A stretch of DNA of 26,596 nt from an uncultured Eubacteriales bacterium (GTDB lineage: Bacteria; Bacillota; Clostridia; Christensenellales; UBA1242), in contig CAJKVX010000006.1 in NCBI GenBank assembly GCA_905203455.1, positions 1 to 26,596 on the forward strand. The letters run 5' to 3'. Each line of letters opens with the position of its first letter. The stretch's first letter is position 1. Below, in pieces: positions 1 to 7,284 of this stretch. Both the position numbers and the translations under genes were made by a program. The notes under the pieces were generated by a model that had not been told where the DNA came from, did no database searches, and was given only the letters and a program-made list of their open reading frames with translations.

Positions 1-543
1 ATAGGAATATTTGGATCATATTTAATTGGTTTTGATATAATAAAAGATGTAGATTTTGTAGTTTATGGTTTTCAAAATCTAATGAAAGTTTATAATAATT
101 TAAATTATATACGTGAGCGTGTAAATGCTACGCCTATAACAGTAGAGCATATTGAGTATCAATACAATAAGCATAAAGACTTATACAATCCCAAATGTGA
201 TCTTAAAGCGCTTATTTCTAGCAATATATTCGGAATGCAACTAGAGAAAGGATTATTATCTACACTACGATTTATTAATAAAAACAGATGTGTGGTACCG
301 TCAATAAAAAATTCAAAAAAAGAAATAATTATTGGGAAAGTAACTGATGGATTAACAAGTGCATTTTTACCACGTTATGCAAAAATTTTGGTAGATGAAA
401 AAATATATACTGTGTATACTTCAAAATGGAAATTCCAATCATTTGCAACACGTAATAAAATTTTAGAAATATATGGTTATGTAAATCACGATTTTAAAAC
501 CATAGTTTTAAATGAAGAAAGCTATATAAAATATAAAGATTGA
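1..543 (+). CDS. Nucleotidyltransferase-like protein, 5'-truncated by window edge
   Basis: The reading frame is open from base 1 and runs through the first internal ATG (82), so the true start lies upstream. The first 25 codons encode GIFGSYLIGF followed by KDVDFVVYG. This matches the active-site signature of the polymerase-beta nucleotidyltransferase fold: a Gly-Ser followed some ten residues later by Asp-x-Asp, with hydrophobic residues and a Tyr-Gly. Starting at codon 82 would remove that motif. The remaining roughly 150 residues carry no motif I recognise. Substrate is unknown; family members transfer nucleotides to tRNA, antibiotics or proteins. Codon use differs from the neighbours: 9 of 16 Ile codons from base 82 onward are ATA, which is scarce in the ribosomal genes, so recent transfer is possible. 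The stop is TGA, 27 bases before glnS. Confidence 0.6.
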   Translation: MGIFGSYLIGFDIIKDVDFVVYGFQNLMKVYNNLNYIRERVNATPITVEHIEYQYNKHKDLYNPKCDLKALISSNIFGMQLEKGLLSTLRFINKNRCVVPSIKNSKKEIIIGKVTDGLTSAFLPRYAKILVDEKIYTVYTSKWKFQSFATRNKILEIYGYVNHDFKTIVLNEESYIKYKD

Positions 544-570
544 CTTTACTTTAGTATTGGAGTTTATATT

Positions 571-2250
571 ATGTTAAATTTAAATGACATTGTGCCTTCT
601 AACTTTATTGAAGAAGAAATTTTGGAAGACTTGAAGGCTGGAAGAAGCAAAGAGGTTATAACAAGGTGTCCGCCTGAACCATCAGGATATTGGCATATTG
701 GGCACTGCAAAGCATGGATTATTGACTTTGAAACTGCAATTAAGTTTGGGGGCTACACTTACCTTAGAATGGACGACACAAACCCAAGTCGTGAGCAGGG
801 GGAGTTTGCAGAAAGTTATGTTAGTGACCTTAAATGGCTGGGTTACACCCCTAAGGCTGTTGTTTATGCAAGTGAGGCATATTTTGAGGGGATTTATCAG
901 GTTGCAGAAGAAATGATTAAAAACGGCTATGCTTATGTTGATGAACTTAGCCAAGCAGAGCAACTTAAAATGAAGGGAACTTTAACAGAGCCTGGGCAAA
1001 ACAGCCCTTTTAGAGACAGACCAAGGGAAGAGAGTTTAAGGCTGTTTCGCGAGATGCGTGCGGGGAAATTTCCTGATGGGTCGCTCACCCTTAGGGCTAA
1101 AATTGACATGAGCCACCCTAACATTTTAATGCGAGACCCAATAATGTATAAAATCTCGCGTGAGCATCATTACAAAACTGGGGATAAGTGGTGCATTTAC
1201 CCAATTTATGATTTTGCTCACCCAATTGAAGATGCTCTTGAAGGGGTAACTTACAGTTTGTGTGATATCACTTTCAGGGTTCACCGTGAACTTTATGACT
1301 GGTTTATTAAATATGGCTGGGGAAAACCTTATGCCCCAAAACAAAGAGAGTTTAGCACTCTTAACCTTGAAAATGTTTTGCTTGGCAAAAGATATTTAAA
1401 GGCAATTGTTAATGCCAAACTTGTTATGGGGTGGGACGACCCAAGGCTTATGACCATTGTTGGAATGCGCAGAAGGGGATACACCGCACAGGGCATTAAA
1501 GATTTTATTCGTTCAATTGGGGTTGTTGCAAGTGAAAGCACGCTTCCGCTTTCAGCCCTTGAATTTTACATTAGGGCAGATTTAAACAAGGTTGCAACCC
1601 GTGCAATGGTTGTTTGTGACCCGCTTAAAGTTATTATTGAAAATTTTGAAGGTGAAGATGAAACCATTGAAATTGAAAATAATCCTAATGATGAAAGTGC
1701 TGGCACGCACACATCAAAATTTGGCAAAGAAATTTTTATTGAGCGTGAAGATTTTTCACTTAACCCGCCACCAAAATATAACAGGCTAGTTGAGGGGGGA
1801 ATGGTTCGCCTTAAAGGGGCATACATAATTAAATGCAAAAAGGCAGTTTTAAATTCAAACGGAGAAGTTGACCATCTTGTTTGTGAATATGTTAAAAACT
1901 CTCGCTCAGGAAATGATGAAAGCGGAATTAAAGTTAAAGGCACCATTCATTTTGTTAGCAAAAACAACTGCACACCAGTGACCATAAGAACTTTTAAAAA
2001 CTTGACAAAAATGGAATATGTTTGGCCACAAAAAGCCCTTGCAAATGGTGCAAAAATTGAAGACATTTTAGAGCCAAATTCAATGGAAGAGTCAACTGCA
2101 CTTGCTGAAAACTTTTTAACAGGTGCCAAGGTTGAAGATAAGTTTCAATTTATGCGCAAAGGTTATTATTGCCTTGATAAAGACAGCACAAAAGACAACC
2201 TAATTTTCAACCACACAATTTCACTTAAAGACACTTTTAATAAAAAGTAA
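571..2250 (+). CDS. glnS: Glutaminyl-tRNA synthetase (GlnRS)
   Basis: Charges tRNA-Gln with glutamine using ATP in the cytoplasm; a class I synthetase. At 559 residues it matches the usual bacterial length (about 555) and aligns throughout with E. coli GlnRS as I remember it. It has the HIGH region PEPSGYWHIGH (about residues 35-45), MDDTNP, the GlnRS-typical GTLTEPGQNSPFRDR, CIYPIYDFAHPIEDALEG, and GWDDPRL followed by RRRGYT. The C-terminal beta-barrel anticodon-binding half is complete and ends with a NHTISLKDTF-like stretch. The KMSKS equivalent (VMSKRKL in E. coli) reads LLGKRYL, so the Met and Ser are replaced but the Lys is kept. A GGAG at about 559-562 precedes the ATG. Many Bacillota lack GlnRS and use GatCAB transamidation, so its presence is informative about lineage. 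Confidence 0.95.
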   Translation: MLNLNDIVPSNFIEEEILEDLKAGRSKEVITRCPPEPSGYWHIGHCKAWIIDFETAIKFGGYTYLRMDDTNPSREQGEFAESYVSDLKWLGYTPKAVVYASEAYFEGIYQVAEEMIKNGYAYVDELSQAEQLKMKGTLTEPGQNSPFRDRPREESLRLFREMRAGKFPDGSLTLRAKIDMSHPNILMRDPIMYKISREHHYKTGDKWCIYPIYDFAHPIEDALEGVTYSLCDITFRVHRELYDWFIKYGWGKPYAPKQREFSTLNLENVLLGKRYLKAIVNAKLVMGWDDPRLMTIVGMRRRGYTAQGIKDFIRSIGVVASESTLPLSALEFYIRADLNKVATRAMVVCDPLKVIIENFEGEDETIEIENNPNDESAGTHTSKFGKEIFIEREDFSLNPPPKYNRLVEGGMVRLKGAYIIKCKKAVLNSNGEVDHLVCEYVKNSRSGNDESGIKVKGTIHFVSKNNCTPVTIRTFKNLTKMEYVWPQKALANGAKIEDILEPNSMEESTALAENFLTGAKVEDKFQFMRKGYYCLDKDSTKDNLIFNHTISLKDTFNKK

Positions 2251-2277
2251 CGCAAAATAAATAATCAATAAAACAAT

Positions 2278-2311
2278 AAAAAAGAACCCAAGTTTGTTAG
2301 GGCTCTTTTTT
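2278..2311. terminator. Bidirectional intrinsic terminator between glnS and convergent gene
   Basis: A stem of AAAAAAGA-A-CCC pairs with GGG-C-TCTTTTTT around a loop of about ten bases, with one A/C mismatch. The right arm gives a U-run for glnS transcripts. The left arm gives a U-run on the minus strand, so it can also end the convergent gene whose stop is at 2430. Confidence 0.7.
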
Positions 2312-2385
2312 ATGTTCGCAGTTTTTAATGTTTAAGCGATAAATTAAATAATGTTTAACACAGTTGTTATTATCCTATTTTGAAT

Positions 2386-2424
2386 TATCATTTTTTACTA
2401 GTTTTAAACTATCATTTTTACTAG
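2386..2424. repeat. Short direct repeat, two copies
   Basis: TATCATTTTTTACTAG (2386-2401) and TATCATTTTTACTAG (2410-2424) repeat with a 24-base period just beyond the stop codon of the minus-strand gene. No function is evident; replication slippage could explain it. Confidence 0.5.
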
Positions 2425-2429
2425 CGAAT

Positions 2430-3347
2430 TTATTTTTCTTGTTCGTTTTCGTTTGCAAAGGCAATGTAGTTAAGCTTTATTGTTTGTTTAACATTATCGG
2501 TTAGAGGAAAGGTTGTTTGAAGTTTTTCATCTTTAACATTAAAGCGCTTTTCAAACCTTGGGGTTGATAAATAAAGTGATGATGGGTTAATTTTATTATT
2601 TTTGCCGTCAAAAATGTTCTTTAAGTTTGTTGCGTCATTAAATTTATATTTTAAGTAGCAAAACCTTGCAAAAGTTTTATTTTCATCAAAGGTTGCCCAA
2701 AGTGGATTGTTTAAAAACTCAGTGTTTTTAAAAATGCTAATTCCCATGGCATATCTTACTGGAAGTTTTTGTGCAGGAGCCATAAGAATTGTTAAATGAT
2801 TTGCAACATATTCTTTTGAAAGCCCAAGGTTTTTTAAAACTTCAAGTTTTGCTTGAATTCCATCAGAGTTTTCTTGCGGTGTTTCGGTTACATCAAACCT
2901 TAAAAGTTGGATGTTCTTTTTTAAATTTTCATTAGTTGTACCTGTTTTCTTTTTAAAAAATTCAACTCTTGCTTGAAGCCCAAATGGGTTTTCAGTGGGG
3001 GTGTGGGTGCAATCAAGTGCTAAAAGTTGCAAAAAAGAGTCTTGATAAAGTTCAGTTGGTTTTATATCAAGTTCATTTTCAAGATATTTTATTTTTGCCC
3101 TTATGCAGTGTTTTATTTGAGTTTCACTAACTTTTGTGTTGTAAGTCAGTAAAAAATTGTAATTTGCAAGTTGAAAGCCTGAAATGCCAAGGTCTTTATA
3201 AAAATTAATTCTATCTTCAATTGTAATTTCATTTTGGCACAAAACTTCAAGTTGGGTTTGCGGATTGGATTTTAAATTTCTGTATAATGCCTTGGCTTCA
3301 ATTTCGGTTAGGTCTAGTTTTTGTTGCAAAAATTCTTTGGTTATCAT
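2430..3347 (-). CDS. Helical tandem-repeat protein, mTERF-like appearance
   Basis: I do not recognise this 305-residue protein with certainty. It contains four repeats of about 40 residues, beginning near residues 43 (IEDRINFYK), 82 (IRAKIKYLE), 124 (LQARVEFFK) and 164 (IQAKLEVLK). Each continues with a Gly/Asp-containing turn (DLGIS, LDIKP, KTGTT, LGLSK) and a second helix ending in Leu-rich residues. Repeats 3 and 4 also share TPxEN before the helix. A helix, then LGLS, then a second helix resembles mTERF motifs, which bind nucleic acid mainly in mitochondria and plastids; here the unit is longer than usual. The last 100 residues are different and positively charged. No signal peptide or membrane helix is seen. 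The start is supported by AGGAGAAA eight bases upstream (plus-strand 3352-3359). It is convergent with glnS. Function unknown; nucleic-acid binding is a guess. Confidence 0.6.
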   Translation of the reverse strand: MITKEFLQQKLDLTEIEAKALYRNLKSNPQTQLEVLCQNEITIEDRINFYKDLGISGFQLANYNFLLTYNTKVSETQIKHCIRAKIKYLENELDIKPTELYQDSFLQLLALDCTHTPTENPFGLQARVEFFKKKTGTTNENLKKNIQLLRFDVTETPQENSDGIQAKLEVLKNLGLSKEYVANHLTILMAPAQKLPVRYAMGISIFKNTEFLNNPLWATFDENKTFARFCYLKYKFNDATNLKNIFDGKNNKINPSSLYLSTPRFEKRFNVKDEKLQTTFPLTDNVKQTIKLNYIAFANENEQEK

Positions 3348-3648
3348 TCAATTTCTCCTTTTTATCTGCACCAGTTGTTACTGGTTAGTTCTTTAATAAT
3401 TAATTCTTTAATAATCTGATTGTGCTGTTTATTCCTGTTTAACATAATCGTCATTACAATTGAAAGAAATTAAGCATTAATAAGGGTTTGTTTACAAGTT
3501 ATTTATAAAAACTTTTTTGTTAGAAGGCAGATTGCGTGGTTGTTTTATTTTTTTATTATAACATGAAGCAAAAATCCTGTCAAACTGTAAGGCTTTGAAG
3601 GCGGGTGAAACTGGTGGGAAAAAGTTTAAAAGTTTTTTCAAAAAACAC
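3348..3648. other. Non-coding divergent intergenic region
   Basis: This stretch separates the minus-strand repeat gene from the ribosomal cluster promoter. Next to the minus-strand gene lie its ribosome site, a small palindrome CCAGT-TGTT-ACTGG (3371-3384) and a direct repeat TTCTTTAATAAT (about 3390-3401 and 3404-3415). I cannot place a convincing promoter for the minus-strand gene. No open reading frame of note is present. Confidence 0.5.
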
Positions 3649-3677
3649 TTGACACGGGGCCGTGTGTAAAGTATAAT
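3649..3677 (+). promoter_or_regulatory. Sigma-A type promoter of the S10 cluster
   Basis: TTGACA (3649-3654) and TATAAT (3672-3677) are separated by exactly 17 bases. Both hexamers match the housekeeping consensus perfectly, as expected for the main promoter of a ribosomal protein operon. Transcription should begin near 3684. Confidence 0.9.
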
Positions 3678-3683
3678 ATCATC

Positions 3684-3850
3684 GCTGAACTATGGGGTGA
3701 AGTGGGAAGTTACCATTCACAAAGGCTGGTGTGATGGATAATTCCTGCTGACAAGAGTGCTGGCAAGATTAGCGCGACAATTCGCCTTCTTTATGTGTTA
3801 TGCCGGTTCAGGGCAAAAGAAGGGTAAGTTGGAAATTATGGAGGAAATAA
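3684..3850 (+). promoter_or_regulatory. Structured S10 operon leader, candidate L4 (uL4) operator
   Basis: About 165 untranslated bases separate the inferred transcription start from rpsJ. Two hairpins are visible. GTGAA(g)TGG pairs with CCATTCAC (3697-3720). CCTTCTTT (3785-3792) pairs perfectly with AAAGAAGG (3816-3823), enclosing an inner TGCC/GGCA stem (3801-3804 with 3812-3815). In E. coli, and reportedly in Bacillota, S10 leaders are bound by ribosomal protein L4, which represses its own operon. That this leader is an L4 target is inferred from position and structure. The rpsJ ribosome site GGAGG overlaps its 3' end. Confidence 0.55.
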
Positions 3851-4159
3851 ATGGCAACACAAAAAATTAGAATTAATTTAAGAGCGTATGACCATGAACT
3901 TGTTGACAGTGCGTCTGCAAGAATTGTGGAAACCGCTAAAAAAGCAGGGGCTAAGGTTAGTGGTCCAATTCCTATGCCTACTGAAAAAGAAGTGGTAACT
4001 ATTCTTCGTTCACCACACAAAGATAAGGACTCAAGAGAACAATTTGAAATTAGAACACATAAAAGATTGATTGATATCTATAATCCTTCTTCAAAAACTG
4101 TGGATTCACTTATGAAGATTGACCTTCCAGCGGGTGTTGATATCAAAATTAAATTATAA
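3851..4159 (+). CDS. rpsJ: 30S ribosomal protein S10 (uS10)
   Basis: First gene of the cluster: a component of the 30S head, and in many bacteria also NusE, the partner of NusB in antitermination. The 102-residue length is standard. Signatures are INLRAYDHELVD near the N-terminus, GPIPMPT at residues 38-44 and SPHKDKDSREQFE at about 54-66, which includes the elongated loop contacting 16S rRNA. A TATGGAGGA ribosome site precedes the ATG. The gene lies directly downstream of the structured leader, so it is probably the first target of operon feedback. rplC follows within 20 bases. Confidence 0.98.
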   Translation: MATQKIRINLRAYDHELVDSASARIVETAKKAGAKVSGPIPMPTEKEVVTILRSPHKDKDSREQFEIRTHKRLIDIYNPSSKTVDSLMKIDLPAGVDIKIKL

Positions 4160-4178
4160 GGTAGGGGGAAGATGAGTG

Positions 4179-4808
4179 ATGAAAAACGCAATATTAGGTA
4201 AAAAAATCGGTATGTCGCAAATCTTCACAGCCGATGGAATGGTTATTCCTGTTACAGTTGTTGAGGCTGGTCCATGCTTTGTTAGCCAAATTAAAACTAA
4301 AGATAAAGATGGTTATGAGGCTGTTCAACTTGCTTTTAGCGACACTAAAGAAAAAAGATTAACAAAACCTGAAATGGGTCATCTTAAAAAGGCCAATGTT
4401 GAACCTAAAAAATATCTTAAAGAGTTCAAAATTTCAGCCGAAGGTTTGCAACTTGGAAGCGAAGTTAAATGTGATGTTTTCAAAGTTGGTGACAAGGTTG
4501 ATGTTTCAGGATACACAAGAGGTAGAGGTTTTGCAGGTGTTATTCAAAGATGGAATGCAAGCAGACTTCCAATGACACACGGTGCAGGTCCTGTTCACAG
4601 GGAACCTGGTTCACTTTCAGCAAACTCAACACCTTCAAGAGTTTTCAAAAACAGAAAACTTCCTGGTCAATATGGTAATGAAAAGGTTACCATTCAAAAT
4701 CTAGAAATTGCAAAGGTAGATGTTGACCGCAATTTGCTTTTAGTTAAAGGGGCAATTCCTGGGGCTAAGGGCAGTGTTGTTACAATATCTAGTGCTGTTA
4801 AGGCATAG
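4179..4808 (+). CDS. rplC: 50S ribosomal protein L3 (uL3)
   Basis: Early 50S assembly protein whose long loop approaches the peptidyl transferase centre. The 209 residues open with MKNAILGKKIGMSQIF, the family hallmark, followed by GYTRGRGFAGVIQRW and THGAGPVHREPGS. The C-terminal NLLLVKGAIPGAKGS is typical. Two in-frame starts exist, GTG at 4176 and ATG at 4179. I choose the ATG because L3 proteins begin with a single Met before Lys; the GGGGG at 4164-4168 serves either. An out-of-frame ATG at 4172 opens only nine codons and is ignored. Confidence 0.97.
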   Translation: MKNAILGKKIGMSQIFTADGMVIPVTVVEAGPCFVSQIKTKDKDGYEAVQLAFSDTKEKRLTKPEMGHLKKANVEPKKYLKEFKISAEGLQLGSEVKCDVFKVGDKVDVSGYTRGRGFAGVIQRWNASRLPMTHGAGPVHREPGSLSANSTPSRVFKNRKLPGQYGNEKVTIQNLEIAKVDVDRNLLLVKGAIPGAKGSVVTISSAVKA

Positions 4809-4825
4809 GGAAGGAGGCAGAAATA

Positions 4826-5446
4826 ATGCAGACTAAAGTTTTTAACATTAAAGGTGAAGAGGTTGGCAAAGTTACACTTAAAGACAGTGTGTTTGGCGCA
4901 CCTTATAACGAAGCGTTAATTCACCAAGTTGTTGTGGCTTATCTTGCAAATGCAAGGCAGGGCACAAAAAGCACTCTTACAAGAAGTGAAGTTCGTGGTG
5001 GCGGAAGAAAACCTTGGAGGCAAAAAGGAACAGGCAATGCAAGGCAAGGTTCAATCAGGGCTCCACAATGGGTTAAAGGTGGTGTGGTTTTTGCACCAAA
5101 ACCAAGAGATTTTTCAAAGAAAGTTAACAAACAAATGAAGCAAATTGCTTTTGTTAGTGCACTTAGCGAAGCAGCAAGAGAGAAAAACATTATTGTTGTT
5201 GACGAACTTAACATGGCTAAACCTAGCACTAAGGAGTTTGCAAACATCTTAGTTAACTTAAAGGCCAGCAAAAGAGTTTTAGTTGTGACTGAAGAAAACA
5301 ATGAAAATGTTTATTTAAGCGCAAGAAATATTGACAAAGTGGCAGTTACTCCAAGTGAACTTGCTTGCACTTATGACATTGTTAATGCAGACAAAATTGT
5401 TATGACTAAGGCCGCTTTAAAGAAAATTGAGGAGGCTTGCAAATAA
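4826..5446 (+). CDS. rplD: 50S ribosomal protein L4 (uL4)
   Basis: Lines the nascent-peptide exit tunnel with its extended loop and, in characterised bacteria, represses the S10 operon. The 206-residue product has the loop signature RSEVRGGGRKPWRQKGTG followed by NARQGSIRAPQW and GGVVFAPKPRDF (about residues 53-95). A perfect GGAGG precedes the ATG. Its stop codon overlaps the next start in a TAATG junction, coupling it to rplW. Given the hairpin leader upstream of rpsJ, this is the likely autoregulator. Confidence 0.98.
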   Translation: MQTKVFNIKGEEVGKVTLKDSVFGAPYNEALIHQVVVAYLANARQGTKSTLTRSEVRGGGRKPWRQKGTGNARQGSIRAPQWVKGGVVFAPKPRDFSKKVNKQMKQIAFVSALSEAAREKNIIVVDELNMAKPSTKEFANILVNLKASKRVLVVTEENNENVYLSARNIDKVAVTPSELACTYDIVNADKIVMTKAALKKIEEACK

Positions 5447-5736
5447 TGGTAGCACATGACATTATAATTAGACCAGTTTTAAGCGAAAAAACTTATGCTG
5501 ATATTCCTAACAAGAAATACACATTTGAAGTAGCAAAAAACGCAAACAAAACTCAAATTAAACAAGCAGTTGAAGAAATTTTCAAAGTGAAAGTTGCAAG
5601 TGTTAACACTGCTAATGTTTATGGGAAAATTAAAAGACAAGGAAAGCACGAAGGACTTACAGGAAACTTTAAAAAAGCAACTGTTACACTTACAAGTGAT
5701 AGCAAATCTATTGGGTTCTTTGATAGCCTTTCATAA
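5446..5736 (+). CDS. rplW: 50S ribosomal protein L23 (uL23)
   Basis: Sits at the exit of the peptide tunnel, where it docks trigger factor and SRP. The family signature DIIIRPVLSEKTY opens the protein, followed by KKYTFEVAKNANKTQIKQAV. I set the start at the ATG at 5446 that overlaps the rplD stop; a TTG nine bases upstream would add only three residues. The ribosome site GAGGAGG lies inside the last codons of rplD. The length of 96 residues is normal. Confidence 0.97.
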   Translation: MVAHDIIIRPVLSEKTYADIPNKKYTFEVAKNANKTQIKQAVEEIFKVKVASVNTANVYGKIKRQGKHEGLTGNFKKATVTLTSDSKSIGFFDSLS

Positions 5737-5759
5737 TTAGGGGAGGATAGGTAATAACT

Positions 5760-6587
5760 ATGGCAATTAAAAGATCAAAGCCGATAACTGCTGGTCAAAG
5801 ATTTAAATCAACCCCATCTTTTGAAGAGGTAACAACAAGCACTCCAGAAAAGTCTTTGCTTGAAACCAAGAAAAAGACGGGTGGCAGAAACTCTTATGGC
5901 CGCCTAACTGTTCGCCATATTGGTGGTGGAAACAGACAAAAATACCGCGTAATTGACTTTAAGCGTAATAAAGACAATATTCCTGCAAAGGTTGCATCAA
6001 TTGAATATGACCCTAACAGAAGTGCCTACATTGCACTTTTAAACTATGCCGATGGTGAAAAAAGATATATTCTTGCGCCAATTGGGTTAACCGTTGGGGA
6101 CACAGTTATGAGCGGAAACAGTGTTGAAATTAAATCAGGCAACTGTTTGCCACTTGAAAACATTCCTGTTGGTTCAGTTGTTCACAACATTGAATTTCAG
6201 CCAGGAAGAGGTGGAAAAATTGCTCGTTCAGCAGGAATTAGCGCACAATATATGGCAAAAGAAGGCAAATATGCAACTTTAAGAATGCCAAGTGGTGAAA
6301 TGAGAAAAGTTTTGCTTACTTGCCGTGCAACTATTGGGCAAGTTGGAAATGTTGAACATGAAATTGTTTCACTTGGAAAGGCGGGCAAAACTCGTCATTT
6401 AGGAATAAGACCAACTGTTCGTGGTTCTGCAATGAACCCAGTTGACCACCCACATGGTGGTGGTGAAGGTAAATCACCAGTTGGGCATCCTGGTCCTGTT
6501 ACTCCTTGGGGTAAACCTGCAATGGGTTACAAGACTCGTAAAAAGAAAAATAAATCAAACAAATTTATGGTAAAGAGAATTAACTAG
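5760..6587 (+). CDS. rplB: 50S ribosomal protein L2 (uL2)
   Basis: Needed for subunit association and close to the peptidyl transferase centre. The 275 residues show GGRNSYGRLTVRHIGGGNRQ (41-60), EYDPNRSAYIALL (82-94), then the conserved MNPVDHPHGGGEGK with His230, matching the functional His229 of E. coli, and the basic C-terminal tail. A GGGGAGGATAGG site lies upstream with somewhat long spacing. The N-terminal 40 residues are the variable part. The stop is TAG, with rpsS 13 bases on. Confidence 0.98.
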   Translation: MAIKRSKPITAGQRFKSTPSFEEVTTSTPEKSLLETKKKTGGRNSYGRLTVRHIGGGNRQKYRVIDFKRNKDNIPAKVASIEYDPNRSAYIALLNYADGEKRYILAPIGLTVGDTVMSGNSVEIKSGNCLPLENIPVGSVVHNIEFQPGRGGKIARSAGISAQYMAKEGKYATLRMPSGEMRKVLLTCRATIGQVGNVEHEIVSLGKAGKTRHLGIRPTVRGSAMNPVDHPHGGGEGKSPVGHPGPVTPWGKPAMGYKTRKKKNKSNKFMVKRIN

Positions 6588-6600
6588 GAGGCAAAGGACA

Positions 6601-6885
6601 ATGAGTAGAAGTGTAAAAAAAGGCCCTTATGTTGCTGAAAGTTTACTTAAAAAAATCAATGAATTAAATGCTAAGAACGAAAAGAAGGTTGTTAAAACTT
6701 GGTCTCGTTCATCAACAATAATTCCTGAAATGGTAGGGCACACAATTGGGGTTCATGATGGCAGAAAACACATTCCAGTTTACATTACCAGTGAAATGGT
6801 AGGTTATAAACTTGGTGAATTTGCCCCAACTAGAACATTTAAAGGGCACAAAGGTGCAAGCACAACTAAGGGAGGCAGTAAATAA
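6601..6885 (+). CDS. rpsS: 30S ribosomal protein S19 (uS19)
   Basis: A 30S head protein that pairs with S13 near the A-site tRNA. The 94-residue product begins RSVKKGPYV and carries WSRSSTIIPEMVGHTIGVHD and then YKLGEFAPTRTFKGH, all diagnostic. TAGGAGGC precedes the start. Its TAA stop overlaps the rplV ATG in a TAATG junction. Confidence 0.98.
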   Translation: MSRSVKKGPYVAESLLKKINELNAKNEKKVVKTWSRSSTIIPEMVGHTIGVHDGRKHIPVYITSEMVGYKLGEFAPTRTFKGHKGASTTKGGSK

Positions 6886-7274
6886 TGGCAACAAGAAGTA
6901 GAGAAAAATCAGCTGCAAGAAAGCAAAATGCTGAAAAAAGACCATTTGCAGTTGCTAGATATCAACGAATTTCTCCAAGCAAGGTTAGAATTGTGCTAAA
7001 TGTTATTCGTGGTAAAAAGTATGACGATGCTGTGGCAATTTTAAAGAATATGCCAAACAGCGGTGCTAGTTACGCAATCAAAGTTCTTGAAAGTGCTGGT
7101 GCTAACGCTGAAAACAACCTTGGGCTTAACAAGTCAGACTTAATTGTTAGCGAAGCGTTTGCTGATGGTGGCCCAATTTTGAAAAGATTTCAACCTGTTA
7201 GCAAGGGCAGAGCACATTCAATTAAAAAGAGAACAAGCCACATTACAATTATTTTGGATGTAGCACAAAATTAA
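6885..7274 (+). CDS. rplV: 50S ribosomal protein L22 (uL22)
   Basis: Forms part of the exit-tunnel constriction with L4; its beta-hairpin is a site of macrolide resistance mutations in other bacteria. The family core begins at about residue 20 (FAVARYQRISPSKVRIVLN) after a basic N-terminal extension, and ends with KGRAHSIKKRTSHITIIL. The 129-residue length exceeds the B. subtilis protein (113) because of this N-terminal segment. Translation is coupled to rpsS through TAATG. Confidence 0.97.
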   Translation: MATRSREKSAARKQNAEKRPFAVARYQRISPSKVRIVLNVIRGKKYDDAVAILKNMPNSGASYAIKVLESAGANAENNLGLNKSDLIVSEAFADGGPILKRFQPVSKGRAHSIKKRTSHITIILDVAQN

Positions 7275-7284
7275 GGAGGAGATT

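Noticed and set aside
3532..3562. Second upstream promoter TTGCGT-TATAAC
   Set aside because: The spacer is 19 bases and the -35 is poor; the promoter at 3649-3677 is far better.
4172..4201. Nine-codon frame overlapping the rplC start
   Set aside because: It is out of frame, very short and shares the ribosome site of rplC; likely chance.
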